64,000 nucleotides of DNA from Maribacter zhoushanensis (GCF_029350975.1 NZ_JARKMR010000002.1:62001-126000); one strand, 5' to 3'. Shown: positions 26,353 through 35,803, counted from the stretch's first letter. Numbers and translations: made by a program. Notes: generated by a model from the sequence alone, not told the origin.

Positions 26353-28061
26353 TAAGCTAAATTAAGCTCAGCAAGAATACTTTTGACTTTATTGTCAAGT
26401 TCTGCTGCCACTTTTTTATAATCTTCAGTTTTTTCCAATTTTGTATTGGTACTAATGTAAAACTTCACTTTAGGTTCTGTTCCACTTGGTCTAGCGGCAA
26501 TTCTTGTGCCATCTTCAGTTTCATAGATTAAAACGTTAGATTTTGGAATGTCAATAGTCTTCTCTTCACCTGTTAGTACATTTTTGGCAGTTGAAGTATT
26601 ATAATCTTCAATCCATTTCACTTTTGATCCAGCAACAGATGCTACAGGATTTTCCTTGAAATCCTTCAACATTTGCTTAATTTCTTCGGCACCACTAATA
26701 CCCTTTTTAGTAATAGAAACTAAGTGTTCTTTGTAGAAACCATAATCAACATAACATTGAATTAAATCTTTGTAGAAAGAGCTGCCGTTAGCTTTTGCTT
26801 GGCTAGCAATTTCACATGCCAATAGGGTAGAGGTAACCGCATCTTTATCGCGAACAAAATCACCAACCATGTAACCAAAGCTTTCTTCACCACCACCAAT
26901 AAAGTCAGATTCTGGAAAATCTTTGATCATTTTACCAATCCATTTAAATCCGGTAAGAGAGGTTTTGAATTCTACTCCGTATGCTTTCGCCATAGCCTCC
27001 ATCATTGGGGTAGATACTATTGTTGTCGCAATAAATTCATTGCCTTTAAATCCTTTTTCTTTTCTTTTTTCAAGAAGGAATTTTGTCATTAAAACCATAG
27101 CTTGGTTTCCGTTAACAATTTCCATTTCTCCATCAAGATTACGAACGGCAATACCTAAACGGTCACTGTCTGGATCTGTGCCCACAACCATATCCGCACC
27201 AATTTCTTCGGCTTTTTTTACAGCCATAGAAAGTGCTTCAGATTCTTCTGGGTTAGGAGACTTTACCGTTGGGAAATTTCCATCTGGTTTAGCTTGCTCC
27301 TCAATAATAGTTACATTTTCATACCCTCCTCGTTTCAATACTTCTGGAATAGCCGTAATCGATGTTCCGTGTAAAGAAGTGAAAACAATTTTGAAGTCAT
27401 CTTTTCCAGCAGCATTAAAATTACCTGCAGCAACAGATTGTGAAATAAAAGCCTCATCGACTTCTTTATCTATTACTTCAATTAAACTATCGTTGGGTGT
27501 AAATTTTATATCTTCAAAATCAAGGGAGTTTATTTCAGAAATAATCTCGCCGTCTTGTGGTGGTACAATTTGTCCGCCATCGGTCCAATACACTTTATAA
27601 CCATTATATTCTGGAGGGTTATGAGATGCCGTTAATACAATACCCGCATGACAATTTAAATGTCTTACCGCAAACGAAAGTTCTGGAGTGGTACGTAAAT
27701 CTGAAAATAAGTACACTTTAATATTGTTAGCGGAAAAGATTTCAGCCACGGTTCTTGCAAGCGTGTCACTGTTGTGACGGCAATCAAAAGCGATTACTAC
27801 TTTAATTTCCTCGCCTTTGTAAACTTTATTTAAATAGTTGCTTAGACCCTGTGTACTTTTACCCAAGGTATATTTGTTAATACGATTAGTGCCAACGCCC
27901 ATAACGCCTCTCATACCTCCGGTACCAAATTCCATATTCTTATAGAAACGGTCGTTCAGTTCTTCTTTATCGTTGGCAATAAGATGTTCAATTTCTTTTT
28001 TTACAGCTGGGTCGAAAAAATCGGTTAACCAGGTTTTAGCAGTATCAAGGATGTTATCCAT
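26352..28061 (-). CDS. phosphoglucomutase/phosphomannomutase
   Basis: A 569-residue alpha-D-phosphohexomutase interconverting hexose 1- and 6-phosphates. Phosphoserine loop VLTASHNPPEYNGYK (Ser146), Mg-binding loop GTDPDSDRLGIAV, sugar-binding loop GGGEESFGYM, and phosphate-binding RPSGTEPKVKFY: all four active-site loops are intact. The length is that of the PGM2/YbbT-like branch. It is upstream of and coupled to the ABC exporter; a role in cell-envelope sugar supply is plausible. Confidence 0.93.
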   Translation of the reverse strand: MDNILDTAKTWLTDFFDPAVKKEIEHLIANDKEELNDRFYKNMEFGTGGMRGVMGVGTNRINKYTLGKSTQGLSNYLNKVYKGEEIKVVIAFDCRHNSDTLARTVAEIFSANNIKVYLFSDLRTTPELSFAVRHLNCHAGIVLTASHNPPEYNGYKVYWTDGGQIVPPQDGEIISEINSLDFEDIKFTPNDSLIEVIDKEVDEAFISQSVAAGNFNAAGKDDFKIVFTSLHGTSITAIPEVLKRGGYENVTIIEEQAKPDGNFPTVKSPNPEESEALSMAVKKAEEIGADMVVGTDPDSDRLGIAVRNLDGEMEIVNGNQAMVLMTKFLLEKRKEKGFKGNEFIATTIVSTPMMEAMAKAYGVEFKTSLTGFKWIGKMIKDFPESDFIGGGEESFGYMVGDFVRDKDAVTSTLLACEIASQAKANGSSFYKDLIQCYVDYGFYKEHLVSITKKGISGAEEIKQMLKDFKENPVASVAGSKVKWIEDYNTSTAKNVLTGEEKTIDIPKSNVLIYETEDGTRIAARPSGTEPKVKFYISTNTKLEKTEDYKKVAAELDNKVKSILAELNLA

Positions 28062-28104
28062 TTGGTTTATAGTTTTATGTGCAATTAAGTTAGTAAGAAT
28101 TTTA

Positions 28105-29064
28105 CTATTCTAAAAGTGCTGTGTTTATTTCTTCTGAAACGATATATCTTTTTTCTTCTTTCTTTGAACGTATTAATATTTCCCCAATAAAACCGGCCAA
28201 GAACAACTGTGTTCCTATGACCATAGCTATCAGTGAAATATAAAATTGTGGACGGTCTGTAATTAGTCTTCCAAACTTGTTGATGAATAATTTATCTATA
28301 CCTAAATAGATGGCAAATCCAAAACCGATTAAAAACATTAAAACGCCCAATGCGCCAAATAAGTGCATAGGTCGTTTACCAAATCTAGATACGAACCAAA
28401 TGGTTAATAAATCTAGAAATCCATTAATGAAACGTTCCATTCCGAATTTTGTTTTACCGTATTTACGAGCTTGGTGTTTTACTACCTTTTCGCCAATATT
28501 TGAAAAGCCTGCATTTTTGGCAAGTACCGGTATGTATCTATGCATTTCACCAGATACTTCAATATTTTTCACAACGTCTTTTGCATATGCTTTTAAGCCA
28601 CAGTTAAAATCGTGAAGTCGCACACCAGATGTACGTCTTGCTGCCCAATTAAATAATTTAGAAGGTGTGTTTTTAAAGATGATAGAATCGTAGCGTTTCT
28701 TTTTCCAGCCAGAAACCAATTCATAACCTTCATTGGTAATCATATTATATAACTCCGGAATTTCCTCAGGGTTATCTTGTAAATCTGCATCCATAGTAAT
28801 GATGACGTCACCACTTACGGCTTTAAACCCAGCATGTAGTGCTTGTGATTTACCGAAGTTGCGTAAAAAGTGAATACCTTTTACTGAAGGATTTTGATTG
28901 GATAATTCTGAAATTATCTTCCAAGAATTGTCCGTACTACCATCATCAACGAATAGTATTTCATATGTATAATGATTGGATTGCATTACAGACACAATCC
29001 AATCATGAAGTTCTTTAAGTGACTCTTCTTCGTTAAGTAAAGGAATTACTATTGATAATTGCAT
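28105..29064 (-). CDS. family 2 glycosyltransferase, polyprenyl-phosphate type
   Basis: A 319-residue GT2 enzyme of the dolichol/undecaprenyl-phosphate sugar transferase type (ArnC/GtrB/DPM1-like). GT-A domain: SIVIPLLNEEESL, FVDDGSTDNSW, FGKSQALHAGF and the metal site ITMDADLQDNPEEI. Two C-terminal transmembrane helices (about 230-252, 265-290) anchor it, as in GtrB. It would load a sugar onto a lipid carrier at the inner membrane. The neighbouring phosphohexomutase on the same strand could feed its sugar nucleotide. Sugar identity unknown. Confidence 0.88.
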   Translation of the reverse strand: MQLSIVIPLLNEEESLKELHDWIVSVMQSNHYTYEILFVDDGSTDNSWKIISELSNQNPSVKGIHFLRNFGKSQALHAGFKAVSGDVIITMDADLQDNPEEIPELYNMITNEGYELVSGWKKKRYDSIIFKNTPSKLFNWAARRTSGVRLHDFNCGLKAYAKDVVKNIEVSGEMHRYIPVLAKNAGFSNIGEKVVKHQARKYGKTKFGMERFINGFLDLLTIWFVSRFGKRPMHLFGALGVLMFLIGFGFAIYLGIDKLFINKFGRLITDRPQFYISLIAMVIGTQLFLAGFIGEILIRSKKEEKRYIVSEEINTALLE

Positions 29065-29110
29065 GCGCGACTTCTGGTATTGTCTCCAAAAATACTACAA
29101 TTACTTAGCA

Positions 29111-29638
29111 TTAATAAGCAGCTTCTTCTTTTTTCAATATTAAGCCACTCAAAAGGGAAATTATGAGACCAAAAAATAAAGCGCTGATCAAACCAATTGC
29201 AGCACTTAAAAATGGTCCGGAAAAGTTTTCCATCATTTTGACGGCTGCGTCAATTTCATCTTGGGTCATGCCAGGGTTTTGGGAAATCATTTCGGCTTTT
29301 TGAGCAGCCATCATATTGGTCATAAAATCAGGTTCAATAATATTGATAAAAATCATTTGATAAATGATTCCTATAATTGCTCCAATTAAAGCAATGCCTA
29401 TCCCTACTTTTATTGCTTCACTTATTGTTAGTAAATTGTTGTTAGCCTCTCTAAACTTGTAAATGCCAAAAACAATTACCCCTATCATTATGCTTATATT
29501 TACAGCGAATAGGGCAAGACTTTGTTCGTATTGTAAGCCGGCTATGTATAGCATTAAGGCAAAGGTGATGGTAAGTATACCTAATACTAAGCCGTAAACT
29601 CTAGCAAATTTTCCTGTTTTTGGTTGATTTTCTTCCAT
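29111..29638 (-). CDS. DUF4199 family membrane protein
   Basis: A 175-residue protein with about four transmembrane helices (about 10-30, 38-58, 75-97, 140-165) and a Met-rich amphipathic stretch FMTNMMAAQKAEMISQNPGMT between helices 3 and 4. This layout is typical of DUF4199, a Bacteroidota family of unknown function commonly found directly upstream of a GT2 gene, as here (46-bp gap). Confidence 0.75.
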   Translation of the reverse strand: MEENQPKTGKFARVYGLVLGILTITFALMLYIAGLQYEQSLALFAVNISIMIGVIVFGIYKFREANNNLLTISEAIKVGIGIALIGAIIGIIYQMIFINIIEPDFMTNMMAAQKAEMISQNPGMTQDEIDAAVKMMENFSGPFLSAAIGLISALFFGLIISLLSGLILKKEEAAY

Positions 29639-29761
29639 TATATAGTGATTATAGGTTGTTTTGTATATTAGTATAGTATCGATATGTATTGTTACAAAAG
29701 TGATAAAATTTATTTTTAATATTTTTTTTGATTTTGTAATAGTCTGTTAATAGAATTTCAC

Positions 29762-29769
29762 TATTTTTG
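29762..29769 (+). promoter_or_regulatory. -7 element of rpmE2 promoter
   Basis: TATTTTTG (TAnnTTTG), 49 bp before the rpmE2 start. Transcription would begin near 29775 and leave a roughly 45-nt leader. Confidence 0.6.
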
Positions 29770-29783
29770 CAGCCTTAAAATGA

Positions 29784-29803
29784 GTGCCCGTCGGAATGGG
29801 TGC
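29784..29803 (+). promoter_or_regulatory. small leader hairpin before rpmE2
   Basis: GTGCCC (29784-29789) can pair with GGGTGC (29798-29803) using two G-U pairs, with the 8-nt loop GTCGGAAT, 15 bp before the start codon. In this AT-rich leader the GC-rich block stands out. Ribosomal protein leaders often bind their own product; this is only a candidate. Confidence 0.35.
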
Positions 29804-29818
29804 GTTAAAGTTTTTAAA

Positions 29819-30088
29819 ATGAAAAAAGACATACACCCAGAAAATTATAGAATCGTGGCCTTTAAGGACATGTCTAACGAAGAAGTTTTTTTAACAAAAT
29901 CAACAGCTAATACTAAAGAAACTTTAGAAGTTGATGGAGTTGAATATCCATTGGTAAAATTAGAAATTTCAAGAACTTCTCACCCTTTTTACACAGGTAA
30001 ATCTAAATTGTTGGATACAGCAGGACGTATTGACAAGTTCAAGAACAAGTACAAGAAGTTTGTTAAAGAAGAGAAAAAAGAAGAGTAG
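29819..30088 (+). CDS. rpmE2: 50S ribosomal protein L31 type B
   Basis: The 89-residue zinc-free L31 paralogue: starts [19 protein letters not shown], with [20 protein letters not shown] and the basic end KFKNKYKKF. No Cys, so it is the C-minus (type B) form. The longer open frame from 29780 adds 13 residues that match no L31, and it would run through the leader hairpin; the ATG at 29819 is therefore chosen. Monocistronic, ended by a clear terminator. Confidence 0.96.
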   Translation: MKKDIHPENYRIVAFKDMSNEEVFLTKSTANTKETLEVDGVEYPLVKLEISRTSHPFYTGKSKLLDTAGRIDKFKNKYKKFVKEEKKEE

Positions 30089-30115
30089 TATTTTTATTTC
30101 TTCTAATAAATATAG

Positions 30116-30147
30116 CGCCTTCGAAATTTTCGAAGGCGTTTCTTTTT
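30116..30147 (+). terminator. terminator of rpmE2
   Basis: CGCCTTCGAAA / TTTCGAAGGCG inverted repeat (30116-30138) followed by TTTCTTTTT. Confidence 0.9.
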
Positions 30148-30234
30148 GCATTTAACTTTTAAAATAAGGAAGTTATCTATTATGTATAGATGCTCTGTGG
30201 ATATTTGTTAATTTTGAAAAAAAAATCATCTTGT

Positions 30235-31410
30235 ATGAACTTTATACTTTTTGATGGTCCACGTAGGAATCATCTTTTACCTTTTACCTTTACACGTCCC
30301 GTTTCTGAAATTCGTGTAGGTATAATGACCTTGAAAGAACGATGGGAGGCTTATTTAAAGGTTTCTGTAACTTCTTTGACAGAAGAGTATTTGAGTGTTA
30401 AGTATCCTGTTAAATTAGAGGACTCCAATATATTTATAGATGCATCTATTTTGCCATCTGATAGTTTAATAAAAACGGTCAATGCTTTAAAAGAAGGTGA
30501 AGTTATAAAGTCAGGTGATTTAGTGATAGCTTATTCAAGCCCATCGGTAAAAAGTTCTGATGAATTAAGCAGTTTTAATACTATAGAATTTAAAAGTAAT
30601 TTGGTGCAAATCAATAACACTTGGGATATTTTCGATAAAAATGCAGATATCTTACAGTCCGATTTCGATTTTATTACCAAAGGACGAGTAAGTCAACCTA
30701 TATCAGATACTAATCAATTAATACATCCAGAGCGTATATTCCTTGAAGAAGGGGCAAAGGTTGAATTTAGTATATTAAATGCTACCGACGGACCTATTTA
30801 CCTAGGGAAGAATTCTGAAATTTGGGAAGGTAGTCTTGTGCGTGGTGCTTTGGCGCTATGTGATAATGCTATTATTAAAATGGGAGGTAAGCTTTACGGA
30901 GCAACGACTATTGGTCCTTTCAGTAAAGTTTGTGGAGAAGTCAGTAACTCGGTAATATTTGGGTATTCAAGTAAAGGTCATGAAGGTTATTTAGGGAATG
31001 CCGTATTAGGAGAATGGTGTAATATTGGTGCAGATTCCAATAACTCTAATCTAAAAAATAATTATGCAAAAGTTCGTTTGTGGGATTACGCAACAGAGCG
31101 CTTTGAGCAAACGGGATTACAGTTTTGCGGACTAATGATGGGGGATCATAGTAAGACCGCTATTAATACCATGTTCAATACTGGGACGGTAATTGGGGTG
31201 AATTCTAACATATATGTACCTGGATTTCCTAGAAATTTTGTTCCAAGTTTTAGTTGGGGCGGTGCGTCTGGGTTTACGGCTTATCAACCTGCAAAAGCAT
31301 TTGATGCGGCAAAAGTAATGATGGCAAGAAGGGGAGTGGAGTTTAATGAAGTTGAAGCTGATATTCTGACCCACGTTTTCGAATTAACAAAAAAATGGAG
31401 AAAGTATTAA
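30235..31410 (+). CDS. GlmU-like sugar nucleotidyltransferase family protein
   Basis: A 391-residue protein starting MNFILFDGPRRNHLLPFTFT, a form typical of the Flavobacteriia GlmU family. The N-terminal half resembles a degenerate nucleotidyltransferase; the C-terminal half is a left-handed beta-helix with hexapeptide repeats (IYLGKNSEIWEGSLVRGALA, IGPFSKVCGEVSNSVIFG, GNAVLGEWCNIGADSNNSN). The open frame extends to 30190, but its extra residues are not conserved-looking, and the ATG at 30235 gives the usual start. Substrate unknown; the classical GGTAGLG-type pyrophosphorylase motif is absent, so activity as UDP-GlcNAc pyrophosphorylase is uncertain. Confidence 0.85.
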   Translation: MNFILFDGPRRNHLLPFTFTRPVSEIRVGIMTLKERWEAYLKVSVTSLTEEYLSVKYPVKLEDSNIFIDASILPSDSLIKTVNALKEGEVIKSGDLVIAYSSPSVKSSDELSSFNTIEFKSNLVQINNTWDIFDKNADILQSDFDFITKGRVSQPISDTNQLIHPERIFLEEGAKVEFSILNATDGPIYLGKNSEIWEGSLVRGALALCDNAIIKMGGKLYGATTIGPFSKVCGEVSNSVIFGYSSKGHEGYLGNAVLGEWCNIGADSNNSNLKNNYAKVRLWDYATERFEQTGLQFCGLMMGDHSKTAINTMFNTGTVIGVNSNIYVPGFPRNFVPSFSWGGASGFTAYQPAKAFDAAKVMMARRGVEFNEVEADILTHVFELTKKWRKY

Positions 31411-31465
31411 GTAGTTAAGTCTGAAATTCAGTTAATTGGAATTTTATGGCTGAGATTAGTTTAAG

Positions 31466-31473
31466 TATTTTTG
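31466..31473 (+). promoter_or_regulatory. -7 element for mtaB
   Basis: TATTTTTG (TAnnTTTG), 22 bp before the mtaB ATG. Confidence 0.5.
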
Positions 31474-31495
31474 CGCACTCAAATAGATTATTTAG

Positions 31496-32824
31496 ATGAA
31501 GAAGAAGGTGGCTTTTTACACTTTGGGGTGTAAGTTGAATTTTTCAGAAACCTCTACTATAGCTCGTAGTTTTGCGGACGAAGGGTTTGATAGGGTAGAT
31601 TTTTCAGAAGAAGCAGATATGTATGTAATTAATACATGTTCTGTAACCGATAATGCTGATAAGAAATTTAAAACTATAGTAAAAAAAGCGCAAAAGATAA
31701 ATCCTGATGCTTTTGTTGCGGCTGTTGGTTGTTATGCTCAACTGAAACCTGAAGAATTAGCAGATGTAGACGGTGTAGATTTGGTTCTAGGTGCTACCGA
31801 GAAATTCAAGATTACAGATTATATAAATGATTTAACCAAAAATGATCATGGTAAGGTTCATTCTTGTGAAATAGCAGATGCTGATTTTTATGTAGGTAGC
31901 TATGCTATTGGAGCTAGAACAAGGGCTTTCTTGAAAGTTCAAGACGGTTGTGATTATAAATGTACTTATTGTACCATTCCTTTAGCACGTGGTATATCTA
32001 GAAGTGATACTTTAGAAAATGTGCTGAAGAATGCGGCAGATATATCTGCCCAAGGAATTAAAGAAATTGTTTTAACCGGTGTAAATATAGGCGACTATGG
32101 TAAAGGCGAGTTCGGTAATAAAAAACACGAACATACTTTTTTAGAATTAGTTGAAGCATTAGATGATGTGGACGGTATTCATCGTTTACGAATTTCATCA
32201 ATAGAGCCTAATCTTTTAAAAAACGAGACAATAGAGTTTGTTTCTCAAAGTAAATCGTTCGTACCCCATTTTCATATTCCTTTGCAGAGTGGTAGTGATG
32301 ATCTTCTAAAATTAATGAAGCGTCGTTATATGACTAATCTTTATAAGGAACGGGTAGAAAAGATTAGAGAGGTAATGCCAAACTGCTGTATTGGTGTAGA
32401 TGTGATAGTAGGATTTCCAGGAGAAACCGAAGAACATTTTCTTGAGACATATCATTTTTTAAACGATTTGGATATTTCATATCTCCATGTTTTTACCTAT
32501 TCAGAAAGAGATAACACACCCGCAGCTACTATGGACGGCGTAGTATCTAATAAAGTAAGAAGCAAAAGAAGTAAAATGTTACGTGGACTATCAGTTAAGA
32601 AAAGACGTGCGTTTTACGAGAGTCAGCTAGAGAATGAGTTGACCGTATTGTTTGAAGGTGAAAACAAAGAAGGTTATATTCATGGATTTACCGAAAATTA
32701 CGTAAAAGTAAAATCTCCTTGGAATCCTGAATTAGTGAATACGCTGCATAAAGTAAAGCTGACCGAGATCGATAAGGATGGTCTGGTTAGATTTAATTTT
32801 GTGAACGAGAAAGTAGAAGCATAA
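31496..32824 (+). CDS. mtaB: tRNA t6A37 methylthiotransferase MtaB
   Basis: A 442-residue radical-SAM methylthiotransferase that turns t6A37 into ms2t6A37 in tRNAs reading ANN codons. The N-terminal UPF0004 domain has the three cluster Cys at 12, 48 and 79 (TLGCKLN, INTCSVT, AVGCYAQ). The radical-SAM cluster is CDYKCTYC at 152-159. A C-terminal TRAM-like region begins near residue 375. The order and spacing match MtaB/YqeV rather than MiaB (GCKLN variant). A strong terminator follows. Confidence 0.94.
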   Translation: MKKKVAFYTLGCKLNFSETSTIARSFADEGFDRVDFSEEADMYVINTCSVTDNADKKFKTIVKKAQKINPDAFVAAVGCYAQLKPEELADVDGVDLVLGATEKFKITDYINDLTKNDHGKVHSCEIADADFYVGSYAIGARTRAFLKVQDGCDYKCTYCTIPLARGISRSDTLENVLKNAADISAQGIKEIVLTGVNIGDYGKGEFGNKKHEHTFLELVEALDDVDGIHRLRISSIEPNLLKNETIEFVSQSKSFVPHFHIPLQSGSDDLLKLMKRRYMTNLYKERVEKIREVMPNCCIGVDVIVGFPGETEEHFLETYHFLNDLDISYLHVFTYSERDNTPAATMDGVVSNKVRSKRSKMLRGLSVKKRRAFYESQLENELTVLFEGENKEGYIHGFTENYVKVKSPWNPELVNTLHKVKLTEIDKDGLVRFNFVNEKVEA

Positions 32825-32826
32825 AA

Positions 32827-32859
32827 AAAAGCCTTTCATCTGAAAGGCTTTTAAATTTT
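32827..32859. terminator. bidirectional terminator after mtaB
   Basis: AAAAGCCTTT (32827-32836) and AAAGGCTTTT (32843-32852) around CATCTG, A-run before, T-run after. The stem sequence is nearly the same as the one at 20470-20504. Confidence 0.88.
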
Positions 32860-33186
32860 TTAGATTCGAATACCAATAGGTAACATCTCTTTGTACTGTC
32901 TTCTGTTCTTACGAAGAAATCCTGCTATATGAGGACTTGTTGGAACAACTCTAAGATTTCTTTCTTGAATAATACTTAGAACGGCTTTGATAAAGTTTTC
33001 TTTGAAATCTTCATCTGTAATTTCTTCTGGAACCACTAATTTGGTAAGGAATACCTTTCGTTCTTGAGAAGAATATTCAATTCTGGCTAAATGTCCATCT
33101 ACGGTAGTTTCGAATTGACGCAGAAAAGAATTGTCATTAATGATAACATCGTTCATATAGATAATTTTAGTGTTGTTATTAGACAA
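32860..33186 (-). CDS. small GNAT-like N-acetyltransferase (YjdJ/COG2388 type)
   Basis: A 108-residue single-domain protein of the short GNAT branch: FETTVDGHLARIEYSSQERKVFL (beta strands), TKLVVPEEI, a helix NFIKAVLSIIQERNLRVVPT, and SPHIAGFLRKNRRQYKEML. It lacks part of the usual GNAT N-terminus, as is typical for this group; substrate unknown. Initiation may be at the ATG 10 codons in (MNDVIINDN), since homologues usually start close to that point. Converges on mtaB across a shared terminator. Confidence 0.75.
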   Translation of the reverse strand: MSNNNTKIIYMNDVIINDNSFLRQFETTVDGHLARIEYSSQERKVFLTKLVVPEEITDEDFKENFIKAVLSIIQERNLRVVPTSPHIAGFLRKNRRQYKEMLPIGIRI

Positions 33187-33345
33187 AAAAATTACGACGT
33201 TCTCATATCGTAATTAGTCTTTGGTAAATGCTGTACAGAATATAACACATGAAAATTGTTGTGTTTTTCGCATTATCCTACAAAAGTAGTTAAAAATTAC
33301 TTAATTTCCTAGTTTTTACTACGTTTCGTGACTATACTAGCTATT

Positions 33346-33996
33346 ATGATTCATGTCTATTGTATGCCTGGCATGGCGGCAAGTCCTGCTATTTTTGAGT
33401 ATATAAAACTACCAAAAGAAAATTTTGAGCTTCATTTTTTAGAATGGAATATTCCTACAAAAGGTGTAACTTTTAAAGCCTATGCTAAAAATATGTGTAG
33501 CAAAATACAGCACGAAAATGTAGTATTGCTGGGGGTGTCTTTAGGAGGACTTCTTGTTCAAGAAATGACTAAGTTTATCGATGTTAGAAAGGTGATTATT
33601 ATTTCTAGTGTAAAAACGAGATATGAGTTGCCAAAACGTATGTTGTTTGCAAGATATACTAGTGTACATAAACTGCTGCCCACAGGTTTGGTCAACAATG
33701 TGGAATTACTCGCCAAATATGCTTTTGGAGAAAGTGTAACCAAGAGACTTTCGTTATATGAAAAGTATTTATCTGTAAGGGATAAAAGTTATATAGATTG
33801 GTCCATAAATGAGTTGGTAAATTGGAAGCAAGAGGTGCCATGCGATAAATTAATTCATATACAAGGTGAAAAGGATACTGTTTTTCCAATAGATAATATT
33901 AGTAACTATATTTCTGTACCTAACGGAACACATACAATGATAATACACAGGGCAAAGTGGTTTAACGAGAACTTGCCAACAATTATTTTGGAATAA
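33346..33996 (+). CDS. alpha/beta hydrolase
   Basis: A 216-residue alpha/beta-hydrolase fold protein: oxyanion region VYCMPGMAASPAIF, nucleophile elbow VVLLGVSLGGLLVQEM, acid region HIQGEKDTVFPI and catalytic His in NGTHTMIIHRA. All triad positions are present. The open frame starts with GTG at 33328, but the ATG at 33346 is a more normal start and keeps the first beta strand. Substrate not readable; it lies alone before the lytic transglycosylase. Confidence 0.8.
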   Translation: MIHVYCMPGMAASPAIFEYIKLPKENFELHFLEWNIPTKGVTFKAYAKNMCSKIQHENVVLLGVSLGGLLVQEMTKFIDVRKVIIISSVKTRYELPKRMLFARYTSVHKLLPTGLVNNVELLAKYAFGESVTKRLSLYEKYLSVRDKSYIDWSINELVNWKQEVPCDKLIHIQGEKDTVFPIDNISNYISVPNGTHTMIIHRAKWFNENLPTIILE

Positions 33997-34061
33997 AATA
34001 GTTCTATATATACCTTTGGAAGGCAAGAAAGTTTGTAGAAATAAAATAAAAGATAAAATAC

Positions 34062-35018
34062 ATGAAGGCTATTAAAAATATATTGATGTTGTTGGGTGTG
34101 GTATTCGTTGCAGGTACATTAATATTTGCTGTGGGAAATACTGATAGCGTTGCGAGTAATGATAAAGTTGTTGTAAATGACAGCGTTCAGAAAAATGTAT
34201 CTAAATCTTATAAAATTTCATCTATAGATATACCCGAGAACTTAAATTTTGCAGGAGAGGTGGTACCACAGTCAGATCCAGAAATATTGGAGCGTATAGA
34301 CCGTGAATTTTTGGTAAATACCTACTGGCAATCAAATGCAGTATTATTGATTAAAAGGGCAAATAAGTTTTTTCCCATTATAGAACCAATTTTGGCTAAA
34401 AATGGCATTCCTGATGATTTTAAATATCTAGCGGTGGCAGAAAGTGGTTTAACCAATGTGGTTTCTCCGGCAGGTGCAACCGGGTTCTGGCAAATAATGA
34501 GAGAAACGGGTAGGGAGTATGGTTTAGAAGTGAACTCAAATGTAGATGAACGCTATCATTTAGAAAAGTCTACAGAGGTTGCTTGTAAATATTTAAACAG
34601 ATGGAAAAATAAGTATGGTAGCTGGGCTTTGACTGCTGCAGCTTACAATGCAGGTCCTGGAGCAATTAATAAGTACATGGGCATTCAGCAGGTAGATAAT
34701 TATTGGGATCTTTTGTTAGGTAGTGAAACCGGTAGATATGTATTTAGAATTATGGCTATCAAAGAAATTCTTTCTAATCCAGAAAAGTATGGTTTTCATA
34801 TCGAAAAAGAAGATATGTACGAAGCTGTACCTACATTTAATGTTGAAATTGACAAACCGGTAAGTGATTTTGCTGATTTTGCACAAGAATATGAAATCAA
34901 CTACAAAATATTAAAGCGCCACAATCCTTGGTTGAGAGAGGCGCATTTAAATAATAGTTCTCGTAAAAAATATACTATAGAAATCCCTAATAAAGGATAT
35001 TATAGAGAAACTAAATAG
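34062..35018 (+). CDS. membrane-anchored lytic transglycosylase (MltD-like)
   Basis: A 318-residue peptidoglycan lytic transglycosylase. N-terminal signal/anchor (ILMLLGVVFVAGTLIFAV), then the SLT domain with catalytic Glu127 in FKYLAVAESGLTN, followed by SPAGATGFWQIMRETGREYG and WALTAAAYNAGPGAI. The last about 60 residues (YEINYKILKRHNPWLREAHL) look like one LysM-type unit. It cleaves murein chains to 1,6-anhydro products in the periplasm. Ends 2 bp from the convergent TPR gene. Confidence 0.9.
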   Translation: MKAIKNILMLLGVVFVAGTLIFAVGNTDSVASNDKVVVNDSVQKNVSKSYKISSIDIPENLNFAGEVVPQSDPEILERIDREFLVNTYWQSNAVLLIKRANKFFPIIEPILAKNGIPDDFKYLAVAESGLTNVVSPAGATGFWQIMRETGREYGLEVNSNVDERYHLEKSTEVACKYLNRWKNKYGSWALTAAAYNAGPGAINKYMGIQQVDNYWDLLLGSETGRYVFRIMAIKEILSNPEKYGFHIEKEDMYEAVPTFNVEIDKPVSDFADFAQEYEINYKILKRHNPWLREAHLNNSSRKKYTIEIPNKGYYRETK

Positions 35019-35020
35019 TA

Positions 35021-35536
35021 TTAGATTTTCTTCATTTGTTGTTGCATCATTTTTATTTGATCTGTCAACATATTGTTTTTGTCTAATTTCTTAGCCTCGT
35101 TAAGCAGCATAGTAGCTTCTCTCTTACGACGTTTCTGCATAGATATACCAGCTAAGCTTAATTTTGCCATAGCAACATCATAATCCATAGTTAATCCAAG
35201 TTTGAGAGCTTTTTTAAAGTATTTCTCTGCTTGGGTTAAATTGGTTTGAGAAAAAATGATACCGTGTAAGTAGTTGTAGTAGCCTTGTTGTTTAACAGTT
35301 AATGCAGCTTCAGGGCTTTTAATTTTGTCTAACCAGTTTTTAGTTCCGGTTAAATCTTGTTTTCTCATTCTTAAAAATGCCAAAAGAATAATTTCGTTTC
35401 TAAAATAAAGAAAGATAAAAATTAAGGATAACAATATTAGAAATATGCCATTTCCAATATTACCTTCTATAAATTGGTACACGGAATAGGCGATTATTAG
35501 TCCGGCTATGATTAATTTTAAATTTTTATTGAACAT
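35021..35536 (-). CDS. small membrane protein with TPR-like region
   Basis: A 171-residue protein: two N-terminal transmembrane helices (about 8-25 and 28-47), then helical hairpins of TPR type (GYYNYLHGIIFSQTNLTQAEKYFKKALKLG; AMAKLSLAGISMQKRRKREATMLLNEAKKL), and a basic/Met-rich end. Probably a protein-interaction scaffold at the inner membrane. No partner can be named. Confidence 0.7.
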   Translation of the reverse strand: MFNKNLKLIIAGLIIAYSVYQFIEGNIGNGIFLILLSLIFIFLYFRNEIILLAFLRMRKQDLTGTKNWLDKIKSPEAALTVKQQGYYNYLHGIIFSQTNLTQAEKYFKKALKLGLTMDYDVAMAKLSLAGISMQKRRKREATMLLNEAKKLDKNNMLTDQIKMMQQQMKKI

Positions 35537-35702
35537 ATTTTGAGTTTATTAATCTAGTTGATGGTTAAAAAGGTTTTTTAGTTTTTATTGAAACCCTATT
35601 AAAATAAAGCGATTACAGCGCTAAATTTCAATCCGGGCAAAATTAATCAAAAGCTTGGTTTTGTGACGTACGGATTTATAAAAATATTTTTTTTCATAAC
35701 CC

Positions 35703-35732
35703 TTGCTAAAGCAAAAACTCTTTGTATATTTG
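35703..35732 (+). promoter_or_regulatory. rpmH promoter (-33 TTG, -7 TATATTTG)
   Basis: TTG at 35703-35705, 19-bp spacer, TATATTTG at 35725-35732: the closest match in the window to the full Bacteroidota promoter consensus. The leader of about 65 nt contains a weak CCC/GGG hairpin (about 35742-35766). Confidence 0.8.
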
Positions 35733-35803
35733 CGCCCAGTTTTACCCGTTCAATAAGAAGGGCAAATTTCAAAATTAATACAAAGCATTTAATTATATAG
35801 GCG

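Noticed and set aside
26923-27600. 225-codon open frame on the plus strand
   Set aside because: It lies wholly opposite the phosphohexomutase, whose active-site loops are all intact; the antisense product (many Ser/Ile/Pro) has no recognisable domain.
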